Origin: Pelagomonas calceolata
Taxonomy: Eukaryota > Sar > Pelagophyceae > Pelagomonadales > Pelagomonadaceae
Assembly: GCA_918797485.1 (NCBI GenBank)
Contig: CAKKNE010000001.1
Location: 310,001-374,000 of the forward strand
Length of the DNA: 64,000 nt
Reading direction: 5' to 3'
Part shown: positions 20,211 to 29,572 of the stretch, in pieces
Layout: each line of letters begins with the position of its first letter
Position numbering within the stretch: the first letter of the stretch is position 1
Made by a program: the position numbers and the translations under genes
Notes under the pieces: model-generated
The model's database searches: none
What the model was told of the DNA's origin: nothing
Seen by the model: only the letters and a program-made list of their open reading frames with translations

Positions 20211-20684
20211 ATGGCCGAGGACCCCATCCACGACGTCCCCGTCGGCCTCCAGCCCGTCCTCCAGGACCTGAGCGAGACGCCGCGCGTCGACCCCTTAAAG
20301 CGCCTCATCGAACGCTACCCGCCCAAGCCGCCGCCGCCGCGAACGAAGGGCAAGGTCGACGCGAAGAAGTTGATATCGCAGCTCCCGGCCGAGACGCTGC
20401 TGTGGCTCCAGGGCCCGCATCGGGAGGTGAATTTTAGGGTGCCGCCGCCGACGAACGAATCGACCGAGGCCCGCGAAGCTAGAATAGCCTGCACGCGGGC
20501 CTGGACCCGGTCGCTGGGGGCCAATCCCGACGACAAGCCCATCTATACCAAACATAGACTGATTCCTACGGAATTTGTGAACCCCTATGCTCCCAAGAAA
20601 GCCGAAGCACCGGCGGCTGCCGAGCCCGCCGCCGAGCCTGACGCCGGCGAAGCGGCCGAAGCGGAGGGCGCCGGCGAGGAGTGA
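20211..20684 (+). CDS. Uncharacterised protein with Pro-rich and acidic Ala-rich segments
   Basis: The 157-residue product has a Pro/Lys-rich stretch (YPPKPPPPRTKGKVDAKKL), a conserved-looking middle (LPAETLLWLQGPHREVNFRV) and an Ala/Glu tail. It could be a small structural protein. The next plus-strand gene begins 13 bp after its stop, in another frame, so a single transcript with a hidden junction is possible. I do not recognise the family. Confidence 0.5.
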   Translation: MAEDPIHDVPVGLQPVLQDLSETPRVDPLKRLIERYPPKPPPPRTKGKVDAKKLISQLPAETLLWLQGPHREVNFRVPPPTNESTEAREARIACTRAWTRSLGANPDDKPIYTKHRLIPTEFVNPYAPKKAEAPAAAEPAAEPDAGEAAEAEGAGEE

Positions 20685-20697
20685 GCGGCCTCGCAAG

Positions 20698-21162
20698 ATG
20701 CTCTGCGTCCTCACGAACGCCTGGACGAGTTCATCTACGGAGGCGTTCCAGGACATGGTCCGGGAGCCGTACTCATCGAAGAACCCCCTCCTGAACCGGA
20801 AGAACGCGACGTACAAGCCCTTCATCGACCGCGCGGAAAAGAGCGGCGTCGAGCTCTTCTTCACGGAGTGCTCGTCTGTTGTGGAGTCTTCCCACGACGC
20901 CAAACCCGAACGGGACCTCGCCAAGGTGCAACGGGACCTGGCGAGCGACGCCTGGTCGGACATCATATGGTGTGGCAAGACGCCGATACAATGCGCGCGG
21001 GACCTCGGGCTTCTTGAGGAAGGGGGTTCTGGTGTCGCGCTGGCGGGCGTGCCGCTCAACGCGCCCCAGCGCACAAACGGGCGGACGCACTGGCCCGTCG
21101 CGGCCGCGGGCTCGAGTATTCCTCGCAAGGACGCCTACGACGCCGTGTTTAACATTCAGTAG
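20698..21162 (+). CDS. Uncharacterised 154-residue protein
   Basis: The protein starts MLCVLTNAWTSSSTEAFQDM and ends KDAYDAVFNIQ. It is mixed charged with no membrane segment, and its codon use is strongly biased to G or C in third position. A Cys-containing stretch (IIWCGKTPIQCARDLG) is notable. The stop falls three bases before the stop of the convergent MYND gene, an extremely tight tail-to-tail arrangement. Function unknown. Confidence 0.55.
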   Translation: MLCVLTNAWTSSSTEAFQDMVREPYSSKNPLLNRKNATYKPFIDRAEKSGVELFFTECSSVVESSHDAKPERDLAKVQRDLASDAWSDIIWCGKTPIQCARDLGLLEEGGSGVALAGVPLNAPQRTNGRTHWPVAAAGSSIPRKDAYDAVFNIQ

Positions 21163-21165
21163 TTA

Positions 21166-22013
21166 CTATTCGGCGCTCGTGCGGAGGTGCGTCCCCGCCT
21201 TTTCGCTCCGGATCGGCGCGCAGACCGCCTTGTGGAGTTTCCAGTCGCGGCGCTGGCATATAACAGAGCAATATTTTGCGACTTTGCAGACCCCACAGCG
21301 CAGCGTCGCGTCCTTGCTGCAAGTTGATGAGGAGCAGACACCTAACACGCGCGGCGCCGGCGGCGGCCGCGGCGCCTCGTCGGGCGTCGCGCGGCGGTAG
21401 ATGCCTGGCTTCGTTCGTCGACGTCGTCGCCGCCGAGCGGATTCAGCGTGACCAAGTCGTCGTTCGCTTCTGGTTGCATCGTCGTGAAGTCGAACGAGAC
21501 GCCGCCGTCGTCCCTTTCGGAAACGCGCATGGCGGGCAGCGCGCCGGCGTGGTCGACCGGCGACGGGGGCGACCCCTGCTCCGCATCATCAATCTTGTCC
21601 CACTTGTCGTAGTTCGTCAGCGGCGCGGGCGCCGGTGCGGGTGCCTCAGCTGCCTCTGTCGTAGTTTCAATGAGCTGAGGCGGCGCCGACGATGACGACG
21701 ACGATGCCGGCGCGGCCGCGCTCGCGACGGGCGCCGGCGCCGGCGCCGGTGGCGCCGAGGCACGCGGCGCGGCCGCCGCGAGCGCCGCGCGGCGCGGCCG
21801 CCGCGGCACGGGCAATTTCGCGTCCGCGACCTCCGGCAGCTTTGGGTCATAATCAGGATCCTCGTCGGCCGTGTCGACGCTCTGGAAGTCGTCGTCCGTG
21901 TAGTCCTCGGGGTCCACGAAGTCGTCCTCGTAGCCGTCGTCGTCGCTGTCGTCGGCGTCGTCGTCGTTATGGGCCGTGGGTAGCGCGGCCGCGAGCGCCG
22001 CCATGGCTGGCAC
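21166..22013 (-). CDS. Acidic protein with C-terminal MYND zinc finger
   Basis: The first two-thirds are very acidic and Ala/Pro-rich (YEDDFVDPEDYTDDDFQSVD near residue 18). The C-terminus is a MYND finger: CSSSTC, CGVC, YCSVICQ and HKAVC, with the usual spacing. MYND fingers bind proline-rich peptides in partner proteins. To pass from the acidic part to the finger, the frame must change near 21404, where a G run of the minus strand appears one base short; then ERSQGIYRRATPDEAPR reads into the finger. The two parts are adjacent and codon use agrees, so one gene is likelier than two. Confidence 0.65.
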
Positions 22014-22167
22014 CGGGGTCTCGATCGTCTGGCTCTGTGGCAGCTAGCGTTCGATCGTCCGGGTCCGCCGCCGAAGCCAGGCGGAGGACTCCAAGGAAAC
22101 GACCGCTAGCCCGTCAGCAGCGATTTAAAGTCGATTTGAGCGCGCGAGACGTCGACGCTCGAAAAGT

Positions 22168-22187
22168 CTAGTGTGTCGCTACACTAG
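22168..22187 (+). promoter_or_regulatory. CTAG-type palindrome in divergent promoter
   Basis: CTAGTGTGTCGCTACACTAG lies between divergent starts at 22013 and 22338. It keeps the outer CTAG arms of the recurrent motif but has a different centre. GGGGCTGCCCC, the second recurrent motif, follows at 22232-22242. Confidence 0.5.
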
Positions 22188-22337
22188 CCATACCTGGAAC
22201 AGGCGGCGCAGCGCACCACCGACGAGCACCTGGGGCTGCCCCACGGCACCAAAAAGCTCGCCAACGTAGCTTACGCACCGATTCCGGGACGACTGCGGGC
22301 CGTGCTGGGAGCAACCAGCAGCAGGGGCTGCCATGCG

Positions 22338-24110
22338 ATGATGCGACCCCTCGCCTGGCTGCTCCCATGGGCAGCACAAGCCGTCGACTGGTGCCCCGAC
22401 GCCCTCTTCACAAAACCGCCGCCGCCGCTGTCGCTGCCCGTGTTTTTGTCCGCGCCCGGCGACGCCACGCAGCGCGAAGTCGCGTTCCAAGTCTCAATAG
22501 GCGGCTCGGTCGTCGACGCGGCCACGGCCTTCTCCGTGAAGCACGCTATTGGTGAAGACGCGCGCGACGCCTTGGTCGAGGCCGCGCACGCGCGCGAAGC
22601 TAGAGGCGCGCCCGTGGCCCGAGCCGTTGTGATTACGAGCGAGCACGCGGACTGGGCTTTACAAAGGCCGGGGACGCTGCTGGTGCTTGTCGGAAAGGAG
22701 ATGGACTGTGCACGGGCGGCTCACCAAAACGCGTCGGGCCTCGCGGTCGCTCGTACGGAAGACGAGGCGCTTCGAGAAGCCTCACTCATCGAAGGGAGCG
22801 TGGTCGTCGTCGCTACTCAATCTGCACCACAATTGAGTTTGAATGAGGTCCTCGCCGAGCACGAGCGCATCCGGCACGCGCGGGGCGGCGACGGTTCGTT
22901 TGGTGTGGCCATTCCCGACATCTCTGGAGATAGCGTCCTGGCCTTTCCATCAAGCTTATCGGGAGACGAGACCGCTAAGTTTTACCGCGCATGGTGGGCC
23001 GTCGCGCACCTATTCGACGACGTTCAGGAAGAGGACCCGCCGGAAACGCCGCTCAGCTGTGCTGAAACATGTCCCGACATAGCCGTCGTCGTCTACCACC
23101 AGGGCGAGGATGATACGTCTACAAGAGGCACGTTTTTTGAAATCTCGCGAGCTGTGGTAAGGGGGTTAAGGGCGCTGGGCCTACGAGCACGTTTGACGCA
23201 TTGCGTCGACGCCTCGCAGGGCTGCGCCTTTCGTGACCACGAGAGGCGCATCCACCTCGCGACGCACAACCTGCAGGTGTTCCTCGACCTGGCGACGATG
23301 GCGCCACTGATGCTGAAGAGGGGGGACTTCCTGCCCCGCTTTTCAATGGACGTGGCCTTCAACTTCGAGTACGTGCCTAACGTAATAAATGCGACGGAAG
23401 TGGCGGAGGCTTCATCCCAAAAAACGGACCACGTCCAGAACGCTCATGGGTCCTTCGCCACGGCCGTTGCCCTAGCTACCCTAAAAAAGGCGGCGCGCGT
23501 CTGGGACTACTCGCTCGCGAACGTCGAACCCCTCTCGACGTTAACGCGTGTGGAACACGTGCCGCTGGGCTGGTCGACGGCCTGGCGGCCCCATCGTGAC
23601 CTATCGAGGTTGATCCAAGACAAGGACATCCCTATTTTATTTTATGGTACGTTGACATCCAGAAGGAAGCGCACCCTCCAAATGTTGCGGAGCAACGACC
23701 TGCCCATCTTCCATGCCAACGCCCAAACCGACGGCACTTTTGCGCCGGCCTTGGATGCCTTGATCCTGAGCGCCGCCATCGTCTTGGACTTAAAGGCCTT
23801 CGACTCGACAAAAACGCGCGAGTGGAAGATGCCTAGGTTGGCTAAATTACTTGCGGCGGGCGCCTTCGTCGTGAGCGAGGGCGCGTGTGGTGTGGAGCAC
23901 CAGTGTGCGGCGTATGCGGAGGGCGTCGTCTTCACGGACGACCTGGTGGAGACGTTACAATATTATATGGAGCGGCCCGTGGAACGGGCGCGCGTCGCCG
24001 CGCGCGGGAAGGCGTTGTTCGAGGCGCGGACTTTTGGAAGGGTGCTCCGGGGGCCCGTGGAACGGTGGCTTAACAATGTGACTCTGTATTTAAGGTGCCC
24101 GGTAGGCGTA
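22338..24110 (+). CDS. Secreted or Golgi glycosyltransferase (GT-B-like)
   Basis: The start MMRPLAWLLPWAAQAVDWCP is a signal peptide. The C-terminal half reads like a GT-B glycosyltransferase: IPILFYGTLTSRRKRTL opens the second Rossmann domain, then LDALILSAAIVLDLKAF, a glutamate-containing nucleotide-sugar loop and LLAAGAFVVSEGACGVE. Such enzymes modify glycans in the secretory pathway. The frame stays open to 24725 over the antisense C2 gene, but coding quality drops after RWLNNVTLYL, so I end the gene near 24110; the true stop or a last small intron is unresolved. About 590 residues. Donor and acceptor are unknown. Confidence 0.65.
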
Positions 24111-25550
24111 GGCCGACACCTCGACGCTGCCGAGGGCGGTCCGGTGTCTGTACAAAAAGTCCTCGGGCCCCGCCGCCCGCCGCTCGGGTTCTACGCTAAA
24201 CCAGGACTTCTCGACGAGCGGCCGCGGCGCGCCGAGCGAGAACTCCGGGCGCGCGCCGAGGTCGACGACGCAGCCCCCGAGGAGCGAGTCGGCCATGTAC
24301 GTATTGCGCGAGTAGAACAGCAATTTGACCGTCGTCGCGCCGCGAGCCTCGAAGGTGAGCTCCTCGTTCCAGCAGGGCGACGTCGTCCGCCGCCGGCACG
24401 CCGTCTCGCGCGTCTGATCTCCATAAACCGCCCGCACGTAGGGGTGCGTCGCGCCGACGGCCTCAAACCCATAGCCGCCCCCAAACAGCCGCCGCGCGCG
24501 GTGCACCTTGACCACGAGTTTGTTCTTGCTCTCGTCCGGCGCGCGCGAGACTTCGACGTCGACTTGTTCGGAATCGATGGTCTCCTCGAAGCAGCTCGGC
24601 AGGAGGCAGCCCGCGGGCTCGTCGTCGACGACGACCACTCTGACCGGAGTTTCGCGCTGCTTCTTCGCCGAGAGCCGCTGCCGTCGCGGCCTGTGTGGAA
24701 ATCAAAATTTTACGGCACGTTCTGAATCGTCGCGTCGTCCTTCACGCCATCGACGCGACGCCTGATCGATGGCGTGGCGATGTCGGTTCCTCACCGCTCG
24801 ACGGAGCCAGCGCGGCCACGTCATTGCCGAGAATGACGTAGTGAGCACCTGACGCACTGGTTGATTTCCACACAGGCCGCGGCTTGCGCGTCTGCTCGAG
24901 CCGGTCGCGCGCCGCGGCGGCGGCTTGCACCTGGGGCCGCGCGGCCTCGGGCGCGACGAGGCCCGGCGGCGACGTCGGCGGCGTCGGCGTCGCAGGTGGC
25001 GCGAACGTCGCGTCCTCGAAGACGGCCGCCAGGAACGGCGTCGCCGCGGCCTCCTCGCGCTTCCGCCGCTCCAGCGCCCGCTCGGTCGCCTTGAGCTGCT
25101 CGCGCAGCAGCAGCGAGCTTCGGCGTCGTCGTCGTCGTCGTCCTCTTTTTCCGCTTCCGGCGGCGCGCCCTCTTCGTCCGGCGGCGGCCGCGGCGCGCGC
25201 GCGCAGCAGACGCGTTCCGCGGCCGGCCGCGCGGCGGCGCTGTCGAAGCCCAGCAGCGTGTTTGCGAGGGGCGACCCGCTGCGGGTGGGCTTCGCCTCCT
25301 CGGTGACGACGTGCGTCTCGACGGCGGGGCGGTTCGTCGCGGGGGCGAGGGGCGGGCGCTCCATTTCCTTGTCGTCGGGACCGCCCGGGGCAGTGTCTTT
25401 TTGTTGTTGGGCCTCGGTGGGGCTGCTACCACACACAGCTCGAAGGTGCGTCCTGCGGCTGCCGCGGTGATGGCGTATGGGGGCAGGCGGGTCGAACGTG
25501 CGCTTGCGTCCCAGGAGAGCCACGCCGGGCGCGAGATCCGCCTTTGACAA
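24090..25550 (-). CDS. C2-domain protein with disordered N-terminus
   Basis: The N-terminal half is disordered and charged, with an Asp/Glu run and then a helix (LLLREQLKATERALERRKRE). The C-terminal half is a C2-like domain: VVVVDDEPAG, VKVHRARRLFGGGYGFEAVG, THPYVRAVYGDQTRET and WNEELTFEA. C2 domains bind membranes or partners, often with calcium; the loop acids are only partly conserved. Exon 1 ends at 24884 and exon 2 runs 24690-24090, separated by an introner whose removal gives EQTRKPRRQRLSAKKQRE in frame. In exon 1 near 25119 one base seems missing in an A run. It overlaps the glycosyltransferase end by a few bases at most. Confidence 0.7.
24691..24875 (-). mobile_element. Introner 3 (family A), 185 bp, GC-AG intron of the C2 gene
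   Basis: Ends CTGTGTGGAAATC and GATTTCCACACAG are flanked by GTCGCGGC (24683-24690) and GCCGCGGC (24876-24883), 7 of 8 identical. On the gene strand the intron 24883-24691 starts with GC from the duplication and ends CAG. A GT-donor alternative inside the element would also keep the frame but would add a residue. The inside is longer than in other copies, shares ATTTTACGGC with introner 1 and holds a core hairpin in antisense orientation. Confidence 0.85.
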
Positions 25551-25648
25551 AACACGGCCCCTTGCGCGTTCGGGTTCGGGTTTTGTGCCCGGAGGTACAG
25601 AGATAGGTACAGGTTAAAAAGAGCACATTATAAACACAGCCTGAGGAC

Positions 25649-28057
25649 TCATTTCTTCATGACGTTCCGCTGGAGCCACTCCAGCGCGCCCGCCTGCCAC
25701 CCGACCGGCATGCCGAACACGGATCCGGGCGCGGCGTCCTCGATCCGCGTCGCGAGGCGCACGCCCTGGTCGATGGCGCGCTTGGCGTCCAACTCGCCGG
25801 CGTGCTCGGCACCGCCGATGGCATACACTGGAAATTTTGGATCATTCCGGAGCTCGCGGAACAAGTCGTCGACGGACGTCTGGCCCGCGCAGAGCACGAC
25901 GTCCGTCACGTCGAGGACGCGCTCCGCGCCGGCCACTTCGATGCGGAAACCGTCGGCCTCGACTCGTTTATACGTCACGCCGCGCAGGAAGTCGACGCCG
26001 CGCTGGCGCAGCGCCTTGCGGTGAATCCAGCCCGTCGTCTTGCCCAATCCGGCGCCGAGCGGCGTCGCCTTGCGCTGGAGCAAGTACACAGTCCGCGGCG
26101 GCGCCACATTCGATGGCTCAGCTAAACCCGAGCCGCGCGGCGCGGTGTCGACGCCTGTGTGGAGATCAAATTGTCGCGGTGCTTCGAATGAGCGTACCCA
26201 ACACATTGGTTGCTTTCTACACAGGTCGACGCCCCACTCGCCGTAGAAGTCGTCGCCCGAGCGGTGCGTGAGGAACTCGGACACGTCGAATCCAATCCCG
26301 CCCGCGCCGACGACGGCGACGCGCGGGCCGACTTTTGTCGCGCCCGAGAGCACGTCGGCGTACGAGTGGACGCGGACGTTCGCCGACGACGCGAGGCCCT
26401 CGACGACCCGCGGCCGCACGCCCGTCGACACCACTACCCTATCAAAGTCTTTCACGGTCGACGCATCCACATACGTATTCAACCGCACATCCACAGAATG
26501 CACGTCGAGCATCGTGCGAAAGTAGCGCAGCGTCTCCCAGAACTCCTCTTTGCCCGGCACCGCCGCGGCCAGCAGGAACTGGCCGCCCACCCGTTCCGAT
26601 TGCTCGAACAGCGTCACGCGGTGGCCCCGTTCACCGAGAGCGCACGCCGCGCTCAAGCCCGCCGGCCCGGCGCCGACGACGGCAACCTTCAGAGGCGTCG
26701 CCGTCCTCGTCAACTCGAGCGACGTCTCGTGGCCGGCGCGCGGGTTGACCTGTGTGGATATCGAATTTCGGGCGCCCCACGCCATCGACGCGACGTCATC
26801 CTCGTAATTGCGTCTGCTCGACGGCGTTCACTGTTTGATTTCCACGCAGGGCTTCACCAGGCACGACACGGGCATCATCTTGAAGGTATGATCTAAACAA
26901 GCCTGGTTGCAGGCAATGCACGTATTGATCTCATCCTCCCTTCCATGAAAGGCCTTCTCGATAATGCTAGAGTCGGCGAGGAAGGGCCGCGCCATGGAAA
27001 CGACGTCCGCACCTTGCTCCAGCACGTCTTCGCACGTTTCGGCGCTGTTGATGCGGTTCGTGGCGCACATGAGCGGTGCTTGCCCGTACTTTGATAACAA
27101 AGCTTCTCGCACATTAGTAGTCGCAAACGCGAACGCACCTCTAGGAACACAAGTGGCGATCGTCGGCACCCTAGCTTCGTGCCAGCCGATGCCCGTGTTG
27201 AGGATGTCCACACCACAAGCATCCAACAAATGAGCTAGCTCGACGACCTCGCCGAAGGCCATGCCGTTTTCAACTAATTCCAGCATGGACAGCCGGAAGA
27301 CCACCGCAAAGTCCGGGCCCGCGGCTTTTCTTACGGCTTGTACCACGTCTAGAGCTAAACGACTCCGGTTCTCGAAGGACCCGCCATACGCATCTCCCCG
27401 TTGATTCGTGCGCTCGGCCAGGAACTCGTTTATCAGATAACCCTCCGAGCCCATGATCTCCACACCGTCGTAGCCGCAGCTCCTCGCTAGCGCTGCCGTG
27501 CGCGCAAAGTCGTCTATAGTAGATTGTACGTCTTTTTCTGACAAAGCCCGCGGCGTGACCACGTTAATTGGTGCCTTCTTCTTGGACGGAGCGACGGCGA
27601 AGGGGTGGTAGGCGTACCGTCCCGCGTGTAGTATTTGCAAGGCGATCTTACCGTTGTTCTCGTGGACCGCATCAGTAACGACTTTGTGCTCCTCGGCCTC
27701 GGCTACAGTCGACATCTTGCCCGCGAGCGGCAGCACCCAGCCTTCCCTATTGGGAGCCACGCCTCCGGTAACAATGAGTCCAGCACCGCCTTTCGCGCGT
27801 TCCGCGTAGAACGCGGCCATTTCTTTGAGGCCTCTGTGCTCTTCCAAGCCGGTGTGCATCGAGCCCATCAAAGACCGGTTCCTGATTTCAAGGCCGCACG
27901 GCAAGGTGAGGGGACTGAACAAGCGCGGGTACGTGGCGTGCGGCTGCTCCGCGGTCGAGGAGCAGAAGGGCGCGTCGTCGTCGTCGCTGCGCGGCAGGGC
28001 GGAGAGCGGCCTCGCCGTTGCGCGCCGGCCGCCGACGGCGGCGAGGCGGCGGAGCAT
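25649..28057 (-). CDS. Two-domain 2,4-dienoyl-CoA-reductase-like (FadH-like) enzyme, probably mitochondrial
   Basis: Three exons, 28057-26858, 26749-26233 and 26154-25649, give 740 residues in a continuous frame. The N-terminal half is an old-yellow-enzyme barrel (LGLEIRNR-like start, GYDGVEIMGSEGYLINEFL, NQRGDAYGGSFENR). A [4Fe-4S] cysteine set follows, CIACNQACLDHTF then SCLVNPRAGHET. The rest holds FAD and NAD(P) folds, VAVVGAGPAGLSAA and VAVVGAGGIGFDVSEFL. This is the architecture of bacterial FadH, which reduces 2,4-dienoyl-CoA during breakdown of polyunsaturated fatty acids. A basic leader (MLRRLAAVGGRRATARPL) suggests mitochondrial targeting. Both introns are introners, and the first one falls within the conserved cysteine motif. 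Confidence 0.9.
26155..26224 (-). mobile_element. Introner 4 (family A), 70 bp, perfect duplication, GC-AG intron
   Basis: Ends CTGTGTGGAGATC and CTTTCTACACAG are flanked by identical GTCGACGC at 26147-26154 and 26225-26232. On the gene strand the intron 26232-26155 (78 nt) begins GC and splicing gives GEWGVDTAPRGSG. It is a multiple of three without a stop. The inside differs from other copies and lacks the CGCCATCGACG core, so it is either a separate subfamily or internally replaced. Confidence 0.88.
26750..26849 (-). mobile_element. Introner 5 (family A), 100 bp, in the Fe-S motif of the FadH-like gene
   Basis: Ends CTGTGTGGATATC and GATTTCCACGCAG are flanked by GGGTTGAC (26742-26749) and GGCTTCAC (26850-26857), 6 of 8 identical. 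On the gene strand the intron 26857-26750 begins GTGAAGCC and ends CACAG|GTCAACCC. Splicing restores SCLVNPRAGHET, a motif conserved in FadH enzymes. This is independent protein-level proof of the splice sites. The core is antisense to the gene. Confidence 0.93.
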
Positions 28058-28416
28058 TGTCGACTATCGACAAATTCTGGGGCTAAAAGTGAGGCCTCCG
28101 CGTTTTTGGCGTGCAGTTTCGCTGTCCCGGGCACTCGGATGCAGCGATGCTTCTACAAAGCGCGCGTCAGCACGCTGAACAAACGGCTGTGGCGAGCAGC
28201 AATCTGACCAAGGTCTTACCAAAAAAATAATTGCAAGACGAGCTAGCGGTGTAAGCCACTAGCAAAGGAGACAACAGAGCCTTCGTACCGCACAAATCGG
28301 TTGCCGACGCCTCCTCGAGCGGCTGGAACGATGCGCGTCCCCGATTGCATCGCCGCCACTCACACTGCAGGCTGGGCAAGGTGACGCGCCGGAGAAGTGC
28401 TTCACAGGCAAGCTAC
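28058..28416. other. Divergent spacer with CTAG-type palindrome
   Basis: About 360 bp separate the FadH-like and homoserine dehydrogenase starts. CTAGCGGTGTAAGCCACTAG at 28243-28262 is a close match to the recurrent palindrome. An A-rich stretch lies at 28221-28230. No gene is seen. Confidence 0.55.
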
Positions 28417-29565
28417 ATGCACAGGTTATTGTGCGCATTGCTCCTGACCACTGCTGCAGCGGTTGACACGGACAAGACCTGTGCATCAGACGATTGCATG
28501 GCTGCAAAACAAGTGCCAGTCGCACTCCTCGGCGTCGGCGGCGTCGGCCGCGCGTTAGTGGAGGCGCTGGTCGGCGCGCGGACGCACCATAAAGATGTGT
28601 ACGGTCTGCGCTTCGACGTGAAAGTGCTAGCGGACTCGTCGGGCTACCTCGCTGGCGACCTCGACGACGCGCAGCTGCAAAGCGCCGCGGCCGCGAAAGC
28701 CGATGGAAAGAAGTTGCCAGGGGCCACCAAAGGCGACGTTGATAAAGCCGTCGCGTCGTTGGGTGAAGGTGCTTTGGTCGTGGACGTCACGGCCTCAGGA
28801 TCAACGACACCTCTACTCATCGAAGCCTTGAAACGGGGCCAGAAGGTCGTGAGCGCTAATAAAAAGCCGTTTTCTTCGGACCAAGCTGCTTACGATGCAT
28901 TAGTTGGCCATCCGATCCGGCACAACAACGTGCGACACGAAAGTACGGTGGGCGCCGGTCTACCCGCAATCGCCGCTCTCAATCGACTGTCCATGGCCGA
29001 CGACAAGGTCAGAAAGATCGCCGGAACGTTCTCGGGAACGCTGGGCTTCGTCATGAGCGGGCTCGAGGCCGGGCGGCCCTTCTCCGAAGTTGTGCTGGAG
29101 GCGAAGGCCAAAGGCTACACGGAGCCGGATCCTAGAGATGATCTAGGTGGTGTAGATGTGGCGCGGAAAGCATTAATCTTGGCGCGGGGGCTGGGCTGGC
29201 GGCTCGAGTTGAGTGACGTGAACGTCGAGCCATTGTACCCTCCAGAGATGGCCTCATTAACGGTCGACGACTTCATGGCGAAGCTGCCGTCGCTTGATGA
29301 AGATTTCGCGAAACGAGCGAAGGAGGCCAAAGCGCGGGGCGAGGCGTTGCGCTACGCGGCGACGGTCGAAGACGGGCGACTGACCGTCGGTCTGGTGTCG
29401 GTGTCAACAAGTTCACCGCTAGGATCACTATCGGGCACGGACAACCTCGTGGAGTACTACACGACGTGGTACGACCCGTCTCCGCTGGTCGTGCGCGGCG
29501 CGGGCGCGGGCGCGGGCGCGACGGCTGCAGGGGCATTGGCGGACATGGTCGAGCTGTCCGTTTAA
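28417..29565 (+). CDS. Homoserine dehydrogenase
   Basis: I choose the Met at 28417 because [20 protein letters not shown] is a good signal/transit start; an upstream Met at 28345 adds only basic residues. The Rossmann motif [17 protein letters not shown] is followed by [16 protein letters not shown], the catalytic-domain [17 protein letters not shown] and [21 protein letters not shown], all typical of monofunctional homoserine dehydrogenase. The enzyme reduces aspartate semialdehyde to homoserine on the path to threonine and methionine, in the plastid in algae. No ACT regulatory domain and no aspartokinase fusion are present. 382 residues, intronless. Confidence 0.9.
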   Translation: MHRLLCALLLTTAAAVDTDKTCASDDCMAAKQVPVALLGVGGVGRALVEALVGARTHHKDVYGLRFDVKVLADSSGYLAGDLDDAQLQSAAAAKADGKKLPGATKGDVDKAVASLGEGALVVDVTASGSTTPLLIEALKRGQKVVSANKKPFSSDQAAYDALVGHPIRHNNVRHESTVGAGLPAIAALNRLSMADDKVRKIAGTFSGTLGFVMSGLEAGRPFSEVVLEAKAKGYTEPDPRDDLGGVDVARKALILARGLGWRLELSDVNVEPLYPPEMASLTVDDFMAKLPSLDEDFAKRAKEAKARGEALRYAATVEDGRLTVGLVSVSTSSPLGSLSGTDNLVEYYTTWYDPSPLVVRGAGAGAGATAAGALADMVELSV

Positions 29566-29572
29566 CTTAGGT

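Noticed and set aside
24691-24875. GT donor inside the element end (CTGT|GTGG) for introner 3
   Set aside because: It also keeps the frame but leaves element-derived bases in the mRNA, while the GC donor restores the pre-insertion site exactly, as in the other copies. It stays possible.
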